Source: JAXDJH01 sp034663635 (GTDB lineage: Bacteria > Actinomycetota > CADDZG01 > WHSQ01). From it: a DNA stretch of 64,000 nucleotides. The first letter of the stretch is position 1. The number at the start of each line of letters is the position of its first letter. Shown here one piece after another: positions 26,378 through 32,934 of this stretch. The translations under genes were made by a program, and so were the position numbers. Location: contig JAXDJH010000006.1 of NCBI GenBank assembly GCA_034663635.1, positions 24,318 to 88,317 on the forward strand. Direction: 5' to 3'. The notes beneath the pieces were generated by a model, which was not told where the DNA came from, searched no databases, and saw nothing but the letters and a program-made list of their open reading frames with translations.

Positions 26378-27342
26378 GGTTCGACAACCTCAGGAGCCGT
26401 CGCTTCTTTAAGATCGGCCAGGATGTCATCGCCTCCAGCCTGAAGGATTGCATCGGCCAGTTCCTGTCCTAGAGCCACGGCTTCGTGAGCCCCTCCGGAG
26501 ATGCGATCCCGGATCGAGAACGTTCCTTCAGGGGCGCCCAGAAAACCCGTGGCGATGAGCATGGAACCGTCGCACTTCGCCCGACAGCCGAGCGGAACCG
26601 AGCAGCCACCTTCGAGTCGCGCACCGAAGGCTCGCTCGAGCTCGACCTCGGCTCTCGCTCGTTCGTCGTCGATGGCCAATATGAGCTCGACGATCCAGGG
26701 CTCGTCGCGGGCCTCCACCGCGAGCGCTCCCTGAGCCGGCGCGGGAACCCAAGTGTCGGGATTCAACGGGGCGGAGTCCGCCTGCGCGTCCCCCAGTCGC
26801 TCGATGCCGGCCGCCGCGAGGATCGCGACATCCACTTGGCCCTCCGCAACCTTGCGGAGGCGAGTGTCGAGATTGCCGCGGAGCTCGACGGCTTGAACGT
26901 CGGGCCGCATCTCTGCCAGCAAAGCCCGTCGCCTCATGCTCGAAGTTCCAACAGTCGCGCCCGGAGCCAGATTCGCGAGTCTCTCTTCCCCACTCGTGCC
27001 CGCACCGCCGACGACGACATCGTGCGCGCCGATCCGCTCCGGGATGGCGGCAATCACGCAACCGTCAGCTATCTCGGCGGTGAGGTCCTTAGCGGAGTGC
27101 ACAGCGATGTGAGCCCGGCTATCGACCAACTCCCGCTCGACCTCCGACGTGAAGATGCCCTTCCCGCCGATCTCGGCGAACGGGCGGCGATCGACGTCAC
27201 CTTTCGTGCTGACGACGTGGACCTCTACCTCGAGACCCGGGTGAGCTTTCTCCAGAAGGGCCGCGACGATCTCGCTCTGCCTGAGCGCGAGGCGAGAGCC
27301 GCGAGTTGCGAGGGTGAGGTGCCGGTCAGAGTTCGGGTTCAT
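26374..27342 (-). CDS. hemC: Porphobilinogen deaminase (hydroxymethylbilane synthase)
   Basis: 322 aa. Polymerises four porphobilinogens on a dipyrromethane cofactor bound to Cys247 (LEGGCSVPLG). Other motifs: LATRGSRLALRQ, the VHSAKDL loop with catalytic Asp, TSSMRRRALL and RGNLDTRL that bind the substrate carboxylates. ATG at 27340-27342 is chosen because it gives the family N-terminus (LTLATRGS) close to the start; it overlaps hemA by 17 nt. The longer upstream frame is hemA read out of phase. Confidence 0.96.
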   Translation of the reverse strand: MNPNSDRHLTLATRGSRLALRQSEIVAALLEKAHPGLEVEVHVVSTKGDVDRRPFAEIGGKGIFTSEVERELVDSRAHIAVHSAKDLTAEIADGCVIAAIPERIGAHDVVVGGAGTSGEERLANLAPGATVGTSSMRRRALLAEMRPDVQAVELRGNLDTRLRKVAEGQVDVAILAAAGIERLGDAQADSAPLNPDTWVPAPAQGALAVEARDEPWIVELILAIDDERARAEVELERAFGARLEGGCSVPLGCRAKCDGSMLIATGFLGAPEGTFSIRDRISGGAHEAVALGQELADAILQAGGDDILADLKEATAPEVVEP

Positions 27343-28624
27343 CGTCGAGCTCGAAGAGCTCGCGTAGCGCCTCGAGGTAGACCAGGCCCTGCTTCGAACC
27401 GGCGAGGTCCTTCGACTTCTTGATAGGTGTGTGAAGCAGTTTGGAGACGAGCCGCCGAGAGAGCTGATCGATCGCCTCGATCTGAGCCACATCGAGTCCG
27501 TCGAGCCGTACGACCGTTCTTTCCAATTCGACGGATCGGATCTCGTCTGCATGCGAGACGAGGGCCGCTATCGTCGGGGCGGCTTCGATCGAACGCTCCC
27601 ACGTCATGAACCGAGCGATCTCGTCGGCGATCAGGGACTCGACCTTGGAGACCTCGCCCATCCTGCTTCCCAGGCCGGCCTCCGCGACGCCCTTCAAGTC
27701 ATCGATATCGCGCAACACGACGCCGGGCACATCCGCGACGTCGGCCTCGACATCTCGAGGGACCGCGATGTCGACGATGAACAGAGGACGGTCCCCGCGA
27801 TCGCTCATGGCTCGTTCGACTATCGGTTTTCCGATCACGCTCTGAGGAGCGGTCGTGGAGCAGAGAACGATGTCGACATCAGTGAGAACTCGGTCGAGAT
27901 CATCCAGCGACTCGGCTCGGCCCCCGAACAGGTGGGCGAGCTCACGGGCGCGCTCCGGTGAGCGGTTGACGACCGTCACGTCCGTTGCGCCGGAGTCGGC
28001 CAGTGCCTTCGCCGCAAGGCGGCCCATCTTGCCGGCGCCGACCACTGCGATCTTCTTATCTGCGAGAGTCCTGACCTCGGGGCCGAATGCACGCCGGGCC
28101 AGTTCGACCGCAGCCGAGGACACAGAGATCGGCTCGCGGCCGATGCCGGTCTCGGTCCGTGCTCGTTTGCCAACCCGCAGAGCCGTGCGGAACGCGGCCC
28201 CCAACAGACGACCGACGCTTCCTTCGGCCACCGCCGACTGGTAAGCGCGCCGGACCTGACCGAGGATCTCGGACTCTCCCACGATCATCGAGTCGATCCC
28301 CGATGCAACACGGAACAGATGCTTTGCGGCTCCGTCCTCGTGGAACGTGTAGACGCGGTCGGCTAGTTCTTCCGGCTCGACATGACAGAACTCCAAGAAA
28401 AAATTCTGGATCGCTTGAACGCCGGAGTGGAACGCGAGGACCGTCGCGTAGACCTCTATGCGGTTGCATGTCGAAAGAACGACGGCCTCGACGATGTCGT
28501 CGTTCGATGTGAGTTCATGCAGCGCTTTAGGAAGACGTTCGTCGTTGATGGCGAGCTTCTCGAGCAGATCGATCGGCGCACTCCGGTGATTGACACCGAC
28601 CGCGACGAGCGAGAGCGTGCTCAA
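27326..28624 (-). CDS. hemA: Glutamyl-tRNA reductase
   Basis: 432 aa. First committed enzyme of the C5 heme route, an NADPH-dependent reduction of Glu-tRNA. The catalytic Cys53 is in STCNRIEVYA, the N-terminal GVNHRSAPI and the hinge GESEILGQVRRAY are typical, and the NADP domain shows GAGKMGRLAAKAL. TTG start at 28622-28624 overlaps the stop of rex (TTGA), so heme synthesis is translationally linked to the redox repressor. It is the second gene of the operon and would respond to Rex. Confidence 0.97.
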   Translation of the reverse strand: MSTLSLVAVGVNHRSAPIDLLEKLAINDERLPKALHELTSNDDIVEAVVLSTCNRIEVYATVLAFHSGVQAIQNFFLEFCHVEPEELADRVYTFHEDGAAKHLFRVASGIDSMIVGESEILGQVRRAYQSAVAEGSVGRLLGAAFRTALRVGKRARTETGIGREPISVSSAAVELARRAFGPEVRTLADKKIAVVGAGKMGRLAAKALADSGATDVTVVNRSPERARELAHLFGGRAESLDDLDRVLTDVDIVLCSTTAPQSVIGKPIVERAMSDRGDRPLFIVDIAVPRDVEADVADVPGVVLRDIDDLKGVAEAGLGSRMGEVSKVESLIADEIARFMTWERSIEAAPTIAALVSHADEIRSVELERTVVRLDGLDVAQIEAIDQLSRRLVSKLLHTPIKKSKDLAGSKQGLVYLEALRELFELDDEPEL

Positions 28625-29313
28625 GCTCGGCCTTGGGCCTGCTGGCCGAGGCGGCGATTCGCCTCACGAGCCGTCGCGATCGCCTGAGTGCGCTGTTGGT
28701 AGAAGGACAGGATCTGAAGTTCGATCGAAAGGTCGACCTTGCGCACGGAAACGTCGGGCGGAACGTTCACGACGGCCGGTGCGAAGTTGAGGATCGACTT
28801 GACTCCGGCGTCGACGAGTTTGTCTGCGACCTCCTGCGCGGCGAACGGAGGCGTCGCGATGATTCCGATCGAGATGCCCTCATCGATCACCGCCTCCTTG
28901 AGCTCGTCGAGATGCCTTACGACGAGATCCGCCACCTTCTTGCCGATCACCTTGTCGTCGACGTCGAAGACCGAAGCTATCCGGAAACCGCGCTCTGAGA
29001 ATCCCTTGTAGGAAGCGAGAGCGCGGCCCAGGTTTCCGACGCCGATGATGGCGGCCGGCCAGTCTTGGGTCAGGCCGAGTTCTCGAGTGATCTGGTAGAG
29101 CAGGTACTCGACGTCGTAGCCGACGCCTCTTGTCCCGTAGGAGCCGAGGTAAGAGAGGTCCTTGCGGACCTTCGCTGCGTTCACGCCGGCCATCCGGGCG
29201 AGCTCCTCGGACGATACGGTCAGGTCGCCGCGACCCTCCGCCACATCGAGGAGAGCTCGCAGGTAGATGGGGAGCCGAGCAACGGTGGCCTCGGGGATCG
29301 GGCGGTTTCGCAT
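28621..29313 (-). CDS. rex: Redox-sensing transcriptional repressor Rex
   Basis: 230 aa from the ATG at 29311-29313. N-terminal winged helix (about 1-80: RLPIYLRALLDVAEG... and the recognition helix NAAKVRKDLSYLGSYG), then a Rossmann domain with GVGNLGRAL that senses NADH/NAD+, and a C-terminal swapped helix. A GTG at 29344-29346 would add 11 residues but lies inside the Rex operator and upstream of the -10, so it cannot be on the mRNA. No ribosome site precedes the ATG and the -10 ends 7 nt before it, so the transcript is probably leaderless. Leads the operon rex-hemA-hemC-cobA/hemD-hemB-hemL and probably regulates it. Confidence 0.95.
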   Translation of the reverse strand: MRNRPIPEATVARLPIYLRALLDVAEGRGDLTVSSEELARMAGVNAAKVRKDLSYLGSYGTRGVGYDVEYLLYQITRELGLTQDWPAAIIGVGNLGRALASYKGFSERGFRIASVFDVDDKVIGKKVADLVVRHLDELKEAVIDEGISIGIIATPPFAAQEVADKLVDAGVKSILNFAPAVVNVPPDVSVRKVDLSIELQILSFYQQRTQAIATAREANRRLGQQAQGRA

Positions 29314-29320
29314 CTCGTCG

Positions 29321-29348
29321 ATTGTAGGGCTTGTGAGAGAAATCACAA
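29321..29348 (-). promoter_or_regulatory. rex-hem operon promoter overlapped by the Rex operator
   Basis: Reading on the minus strand, -35 TTGTGA (29343-29348), a 16-nt spacer and -10 TACAAT (29321-29326). The palindrome TTGTGAGAGAAATCACAA (29331-29348) is an exact match to the Rex consensus TTGTGA-N6-TCACAA and covers the -35 and most of the spacer, so bound Rex must block polymerase. The start codon is 7 nt past the -10. Confidence 0.88.
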
Positions 29349-29352
29349 ACGC

Positions 29353-29380
29353 AGCCCAGGCCCCTGACCTGGGCTTTTAC
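29353..29380 (+). terminator. Intrinsic terminator between rex and the mobile element
   Basis: Stem AGCCCAGG (29353-29360) with CCTGGGCT (29368-29375), 7-nt loop, followed by TTT then ACATATT on the plus strand. There is no plus-strand gene directly upstream, so it may end antisense transcription into the rex promoter or be left from a former neighbour. Confidence 0.6.
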
Positions 29381-29437
29381 ATATTGTGGATGTAGCCCCA
29401 GAACCCCTTTGTGGATTAGTGCACGAGGGCCAAGGAG

Positions 29438-29460
29438 GGGTAACTATATACTTGACACAC
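29438..29460 (+). repeat. Left inverted repeat of the IS1595-like element
   Basis: Begins GGGTAACTATATACTTGACA and ends CAC. It matches the complement of 32221-32243 at 20 of 23 positions. The TTGACA inside it serves as the -35 of the transposase promoter, a common arrangement in insertion sequences. Confidence 0.75.
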
Positions 29461-29480
29461 CTGGCCCTAGGTACTAGACT
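29452..29480 (+). promoter_or_regulatory. Transposase promoter, leaderless
   Basis: -35 TTGACA (29452-29457), 17-nt spacer, -10 TAGACT (29475-29480). The ATG of the transposase is at 29487, where transcription would begin, and there is no Shine-Dalgarno sequence, so the mRNA is probably leaderless. Confidence 0.7.
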
Positions 29481-29486
29481 CACCTC

Positions 29487-30512
29487 ATGCCAGCTAGGAA
29501 AACCACCGATCAGACCCTTCCGACCACGCTGGTCGAGGCCGTCCGGTACTTCTCGGACCTCGACGTGGCGACCGATTTCGTCGCCCAGCTTCGGTGGCCT
29601 GACGGCCCGATCTGTCCCGAGTGCGGGGGCAAGGAACACTCCTACCTGACCACCCGCCGCATCTGGAAGTGCAAGGCATGTAAGAAGCAGTTCTCAGTCA
29701 AAAAGGGCAGCATCTTCGAGGACTCCCCGATCCCGCTGGACAAGTGGCTAGTGGCGATCTGGATGGTTGCCAACTGCAAGAACGGCGTGTCATCCCTGGA
29801 GCTTCACCGGGCGGTCGGGATCACTCAGAAGTCTGCTTGGTTCGTCCTTCACCGCATCCGGCTCGCGATGCAGACAGGCACTTTTGAGAAGTACGGCGAC
29901 AAGTTCGATGGTGCGGTCGAGATTGACGAGACCTACATCGGTGGCAAGGCTCGCAACATGAACGCCGCCCGGCGTCGTCGTTGGGACCGGGACGGTGGCG
30001 ACGGCCCTTTTAAGGGGAAGGTCGGCGTCATGGGCTTTCGTCAGCGCGACGGGCAGGTTGCCGTCACGGTCATTCAGGATCGCGAGCGAGACAGCTTGCA
30101 CCGGGAGATTCGCAAGCGCGTCCGTCCCGACGCGACCGTGATTACCGACGAACTAGCGAGCTACAAAGGTCTGGACGAGCATTACCAGCACAAGATCATC
30201 AACCACGCCGAGACCTACGTGAAGGGTCAGGTCCACACCAACGGCATGGAGAACTTCTGGAGTCTGCTAAAGCGTGGTCTGGGAGGAACCTACGTATCCG
30301 TCCGTCCCTTCCACCTCCACCGTTACCTAGACGAGCAGGTCTATCGCTACAACGAGCGAGAGGGATGCGATCTGGAGCGGTTTGAGGGCGTCCTAGGAAT
30401 GGTGGATGGTCGTCGCGTTACCTACCGCGAGCTGACTGGGAAGGAATCAAAAAAGCCCGAGCCAACGCCCGAGCCTAGGAAGCCGAAGCCCTACCGAATG
30501 GGACCCTTCTAG
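29487..30512 (+). CDS. IS1595-family transposase
   Basis: 341-aa DDE transposase of the ISXO2/IS1595 type. The N-terminal zinc ribbon CPECGGKEH...KCKACKKQF (residues about 46-70) is typical, followed by a helix-turn-helix-like region. Catalytic Asp in EIDETYIGGK (about 152-161), second Asp in VITDELASYKG, and the third acidic site in GMENFWSLLKRG (about 253-264). The C-terminus is Lys/Pro-rich. It is intact, with no frameshift, and the ends of the element are recognisable, so it may still be active. Its stop overlaps the stop of the convergent passenger operon by 3-4 nt (CTAG). Confidence 0.95.
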   Translation: MPARKTTDQTLPTTLVEAVRYFSDLDVATDFVAQLRWPDGPICPECGGKEHSYLTTRRIWKCKACKKQFSVKKGSIFEDSPIPLDKWLVAIWMVANCKNGVSSLELHRAVGITQKSAWFVLHRIRLAMQTGTFEKYGDKFDGAVEIDETYIGGKARNMNAARRRRWDRDGGDGPFKGKVGVMGFRQRDGQVAVTVIQDRERDSLHREIRKRVRPDATVITDELASYKGLDEHYQHKIINHAETYVKGQVHTNGMENFWSLLKRGLGGTYVSVRPFHLHRYLDEQVYRYNEREGCDLERFEGVLGMVDGRRVTYRELTGKESKKPEPTPEPRKPKPYRMGPF

Positions 30513-30649
30513 GCAGGTTTCTTGCGCGGCTGAACCTTCCGCTCCTTCTCCTTTTCCTTCACTTCTTTGGAGGGAACAGAGAGCAGACGCCTGGTCAGGC
30601 GCTCAAAGCGTTCATATGCGGATTGCGGAGGTTGTTCAGGCTCGCTCAT
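30509..30649 (-). CDS. 46-aa charged passenger protein
   Basis: Small soluble protein with one helix of pattern AYERFERLTRRLLSVPSKEV and a very basic, Lys/Glu-rich tail. Short proteins with an RLLSVP..E helix occur often beside mobile elements, but I cannot name a function; antitoxin-like or DNA-binding roles are possible. ATG at 30647-30649 overlaps the upstream stop (ATGA), so it is the third gene of the passenger operon. Its stop overlaps the transposase stop tail to tail. The longer open frame upstream is the neighbour gene read out of phase. Confidence 0.6.
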   Translation of the reverse strand: MSEPEQPPQSAYERFERLTRRLLSVPSKEVKEKEKERKVQPRKKPA

Positions 30650-31074
30650 GCTGCCCGGGCAAACTTGAAGGAAAGCAGTTGGTCTCCGCTGGTCGGTGAA
30701 GAAGGAGCCACCGCTGGTGTGTAGAGGGTCGCGCATCCATTCCGAATTACCGTGACAAGGAAGTCACCAAGAGACTCCTCGGAATCGTATGCGTACGCGT
30801 CATCACCCACCGCTCCAATTTGCGGTGAAGACGTTATGTAGAAGTAGAGCAGAGGTCCGTCGTGACCTGCCTGCACAATGAGCGTGGCAGGCAGACCTAG
30901 ATCGTCCTCCAGGCCGTCGTAAACGTCCCCCATGCGGTCGTTCCAATCGGCAACGACCACGTTCGTGAAGTCGTCCCCATCAACGATAAGTCTCTCTCTG
31001 AAAGACTCATCCAGGATGAGATCCGCCACTCTCCGACTAAGGGTTGGACGTTTGAGCGCGCTTTTGCTCGCCAT
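30646..31074 (-). CDS. Passenger protein of unknown function (142 aa)
   Basis: Soluble, acidic alpha/beta protein. It starts MASKSALKRPTLSRRVADLI and continues with several Asp-rich loops and a hydrophobic LLYFYITS strand; one Cys near the C-terminus. No recognised domain. ATG at 31072-31074 with GAGAGGGG upstream; it overlaps the end of the preceding gene by 38 nt and the next start by 4 nt, so the three genes are one operon. It has no visible nuclease, kinase or protease motif. Confidence 0.65.
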   Translation of the reverse strand: MASKSALKRPTLSRRVADLILDESFRERLIVDGDDFTNVVVADWNDRMGDVYDGLEDDLGLPATLIVQAGHDGPLLYFYITSSPQIGAVGDDAYAYDSEESLGDFLVTVIRNGCATLYTPAVAPSSPTSGDQLLSFKFARAA

Positions 31075-31408
31075 CGGTCCCCTCTCGTTTCTGCTTCTGG
31101 GTGTCCCAGAAGGACTCTTCATCGAGCCAATCCTCTACTTGAGCATAACCAGCATTAGCGCTGGAGACCCCAGTGGCAACCGTTTCGGTATTAGTCGGCC
31201 CCCTGTGGCCCTCCCTGAAGCGCTCCAACCTGATACTTCCGTCGTCCTCATTCCAGAAGAGATGCGCCAACGGCGCGGTCTCGCCAGCCAGCCAGCACTC
31301 GTAGTCGAAATCGACCACGATCGGACCTTCCTGCCGGATAAGCCTGATGGTGATCTGGCCATAGTGCTTCCGCCTCGATTTCCGATTCCAGTACTCCTCT
31401 TCGGCCAC
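31037..31408 (-). CDS. Passenger protein of unknown function (123 aa), first gene of the passenger operon
   Basis: Soluble protein with an N-terminal beta-rich part (HYGQITIRLIRQ, IVVDFDYECWL, LAHLFWNEDDGSIRLERF) and a helical, highly charged C-terminus (DWLDEESFWDTQKQKREG). GTG start at 31406-31408 has AAGGAG 6 nt upstream, the clearest ribosome site in the element. Family not recognised. Being carried with two further small genes by a transposon suggests an accessory function such as defence, toxin-antitoxin or transposition control; none can be shown. Confidence 0.65.
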   Translation of the reverse strand: MAEEEYWNRKSRRKHYGQITIRLIRQEGPIVVDFDYECWLAGETAPLAHLFWNEDDGSIRLERFREGHRGPTNTETVATGVSSANAGYAQVEDWLDEESFWDTQKQKREGTDGEQKRAQTSNP

Positions 31409-31499
31409 GCCTAACTCCTTCCCCGGAAATCCGGCAGCTAGGCGTGACGCGGTCTTATCCTGCGTCTAGGTCAAGAGACACCTAGCGGTTCGATCCAGA

Positions 31500-31532
31500 C
31501 GCCTGGGGGGGCAACCCCAGGCGCTTTCATTT
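31500..31532 (+). terminator. Terminator-like hairpin inside the mobile element
   Basis: Stem CGCCTGGGG (31500-31508) with CCCCAGGCG (31515-31523), loop GGGCAA, followed by CTTTCATTT. A competing stem GCGTCT (31462-31467) with AGACGC (31497-31502) overlaps the left arm by 3 nt, so the two structures exclude each other, as in attenuators. Confidence 0.55.
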
Positions 31533-31539
31533 CCCGTAC

Positions 31540-31668
31540 GCACCAGGGTAGGCCCATGAGGGCGGATTCTCAGGCATTTACGAGGCGAACAAGCGTTCGG
31601 CCCCTCTGACCTGCATAAACGCGAATCGGGGTCATGTCTCTCTCTAAATGGACTTAGAGAGAGTTTTT
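31540..31668 (+). ncRNA. Candidate small RNA of the mobile element
   Basis: The 423-nt stretch 31409-31831 has no convincing gene on either strand, yet holds two plus-strand terminator hairpins. The part between them and up to the second terminator (about 31540-31668) could be a small RNA. A 17-codon frame (ATG 31557) exists but has no sign of coding. The 5' end is a guess, and no known RNA family was recognised. The remaining part, 31669-31831, shows nothing beyond the upstream region of the membrane protein gene. Confidence 0.35.
31638..31668 (+). terminator. Strong intrinsic terminator inside the mobile element
   Basis: Perfect 10-bp stem CTCTCTCTAA (31638-31647) with TTAGAGAGAG (31654-31663), 6-nt loop ATGGAC, then TTTTT (31664-31668). 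The T run is on the plus strand only, so it ends plus-strand transcription although no protein gene precedes it. Confidence 0.85.
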
Positions 31669-31831
31669 CGCGCTCTTGCATGAGCGGCTTGACGAGGGCT
31701 GTAGGAACCGTCTCAGGACCGATGCAAACCGTCATCCAGTTACCGTGGGCTGGTGACGGACGAACGACCCGACCAAATGCAGGCTTTCCCATCAACGCCC
31801 GCTCAGTTCCTCGGTTCAGCGATCTAGTCGA

Positions 31832-32206
31832 ATGCCGACCGGGAATCGTGGCGGCCTTGCTTTGGGCTTCCTTGTCCTGGGCTTCGCGCTAATCGCCTTC
31901 GTGTCGTCACTTCCAGGGGCATATTTTGTTGCGGCGGCGGCATCTGGATTGCTAGCCGGAGGCGCTTTTCAAGCCGTAGCGGCAATCGCAGCCCTGGCTC
32001 TTCCCTGGTTAGCGTTCGCAACGTGGGTCGTCGGCTGGTGGAAGGCCTCGACGATTTTCTCGGCGCTCCTAGCTCTAGTATGGCTGCTCCCGAGCTTCTT
32101 CGCGGGCAGAGACAGCCTTCCTGGTCTCATGATTTTCACGATGGGCTGGGCGGGCATCGCATACGCGACGGCTTTCGTGGCTTTGACCCGCCCCAAAGCA
32201 AACTGA
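31832..32206 (+). CDS. Passenger four-helix membrane protein
   Basis: 124 aa, nearly all hydrophobic: about four helices (10-30, 33-52, 55-78, 95-117) with Trp-rich middle (WLAFATWVVGWWKA). No charged motif or cofactor site. ATG at 31832 without clear ribosome site. It is the last gene before the right inverted repeat. Family not recognised; a membrane-active partner of the other passenger genes is possible. Confidence 0.6.
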   Translation: MPTGNRGGLALGFLVLGFALIAFVSSLPGAYFVAAAASGLLAGGAFQAVAAIAALALPWLAFATWVVGWWKASTIFSALLALVWLLPSFFAGRDSLPGLMIFTMGWAGIAYATAFVALTRPKAN

Positions 32207-32220
32207 CTGGGGATCAATGG

Positions 32221-32243
32221 GTGAGCCAAGTATGTAGTTACCC
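32221..32243 (-). repeat. Right inverted repeat of the IS1595-like element
   Basis: Reads inward as GGGTAACTACATACTTGGCT plus CAC. Three mismatches to the left repeat. The direct repeat CCAAGGAGGG follows at 32242-32251. Confidence 0.72.
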
Positions 32244-32280
32244 AAGGAGGGCAGCGACTTACTTGACTCACCTGCCTAGG
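32242..32280 (+). repeat. Second left-end-like sequence abutting the right end of the element
   Basis: CCAAGGAGGG, then a 23-nt segment (32249-32271) equal to the left inverted repeat at 17 positions, then CTGCCTAGG, similar to CTGGCCCTAGG after the left repeat. It thus resembles the left end of a related element in direct orientation. With the right repeat it can pair as GTGAGCCAAGTA (32221-32232) and TACTTGACTCAC (32260-32271). Confidence 0.55.
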
Positions 32281-32437
32281 GGTCAGTTTCGACCGTGCAG
32301 ATCCGCTCCTGTGACAGCCAAATCTGATCCCTCACTGATTCGCAGTACCACTGCTGGCCCTTCCACAACCAAAGTCCGCCCAATACGAGCAGCGCCACGA
32401 CGAGAATTATTAGCCAGCGCCGGTTGGCAAACGTCAA
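32276..32437 (-). CDS. Possible 53-aa single-helix membrane protein
   Basis: A frame read from TTG at 32435-32437 gives a short basic start (TFANRRW), a strong membrane helix (LIILVVALLVLGGLWLW) and a soluble tail with two Cys, one in QWYCESV and one in ERICTVE. The stop lies in the left-end-like repeat. There is no good ribosome site and no other start, so it could be a remnant. Otherwise the 322-nt stretch 32207-32528 holds only the repeat sequences and the upstream part of no other gene. Confidence 0.35.
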   Translation of the reverse strand: MTFANRRWLIILVVALLVLGGLWLWKGQQWYCESVRDQIWLSQERICTVETDP

Positions 32438-32528
32438 GCTGGTTTCCAGGCCACGGTCCCGAGGCTATGCCAACTCCCGCGGCCAACTCTTATCTGAAAG
32501 CGCTCCACAGCAGCCCAGCAATCAATGG

Positions 32529-32894
32529 TCAGGGGCCGACGATCGAGCTGTCGCCAAAGAAGAGCTTGAGGAGGCCCAGGATCCCGATGATGACGAGCCA
32601 GATAATCACGTTCCGGTTCGTCATCGACGGGGGGACGTAGTCCGGTTCCCTCTGCTTCATGTACCTCATCTTGATGTCCATCACGGAGACGTAGGTGAAG
32701 AAGATGGCTATGGGCAAACAGAGGATGAAGACCAAAAAGAATCGCAGGCCGGTAGCACCGCCGAAACTCGTCGCTGCATCGAAGACGGCGGCAAGGAACG
32801 CCAGCATGGTCCCGAAGATCACGCAAAGCGTTGTCGCGACCACTCCAAGGTGGTACTTCCTGAATTCGTCCTTGATTCCCTCGAGCATCCCCAT
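32529..32894 (-). CDS. Hypothetical membrane protein (121 aa)
   Basis: Three membrane helices (about 18-40, 49-68, 96-113) with a basic loop KMRYMKQREPDYVPP in between. Family not recognised. ATG at 32892-32894; an in-frame ATG two codons later is an alternative. It lies just outside the mobile element, 40 nt downstream of ccdA on the same strand, so it may belong to the tlpA-ccdA operon. Confidence 0.6.
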   Translation of the reverse strand: MGMLEGIKDEFRKYHLGVVATTLCVIFGTMLAFLAAVFDAATSFGGATGLRFFLVFILCLPIAIFFTYVSVMDIKMRYMKQREPDYVPPSMTNRNVIIWLVIIGILGLLKLFFGDSSIVGP

Positions 32895-32934
32895 GGTCTA
32901 GAGATTTTCGCTCAGCAACGGCGTGAAAGAAAGC

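Larger units (their letters stand above)
29438..32243 (+). mobile_element. IS1595-like element with passenger genes (about 2.8 kb)
   Basis: The segment is bounded by 23-bp imperfect inverted repeats that begin GGGTAACTA (20 of 23 positions equal) and is flanked by the 10-bp direct repeat CCAAGGAGGG at 29430-29439 and 32242-32251. The direct repeat overlaps each terminal repeat by 2 nt, so the exact end is uncertain by 2 nt; IS1595 elements usually make 8-bp duplications. Inside are an IS1595-type transposase, a three-gene operon on the other strand, a terminator-rich RNA region and a membrane protein gene. Simple IS1595 members are 0.7-1.1 kb, so this is a passenger-carrying form. Confidence 0.75.

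Noticed and set aside
29384..29417. Two TTGTGGAT repeats resembling DnaA boxes
   Set aside because: Only two imperfect boxes, 25 bp apart, no AT-rich region and no dnaA or dnaN gene nearby; chance is likely.
31462..31502. tRNA-like segment with GGTTCGATCC
   Set aside because: Only about 41 nt; the flanking bases do not form a T-arm stem and there is no anticodon arm. The pairing is better explained as a stem that competes with the terminator at 31500.
31557..31610. 17-codon frame with a weak ribosome site in the mobile element
   Set aside because: Too short, no sequence features, and lies in a region better explained by RNA hairpins.
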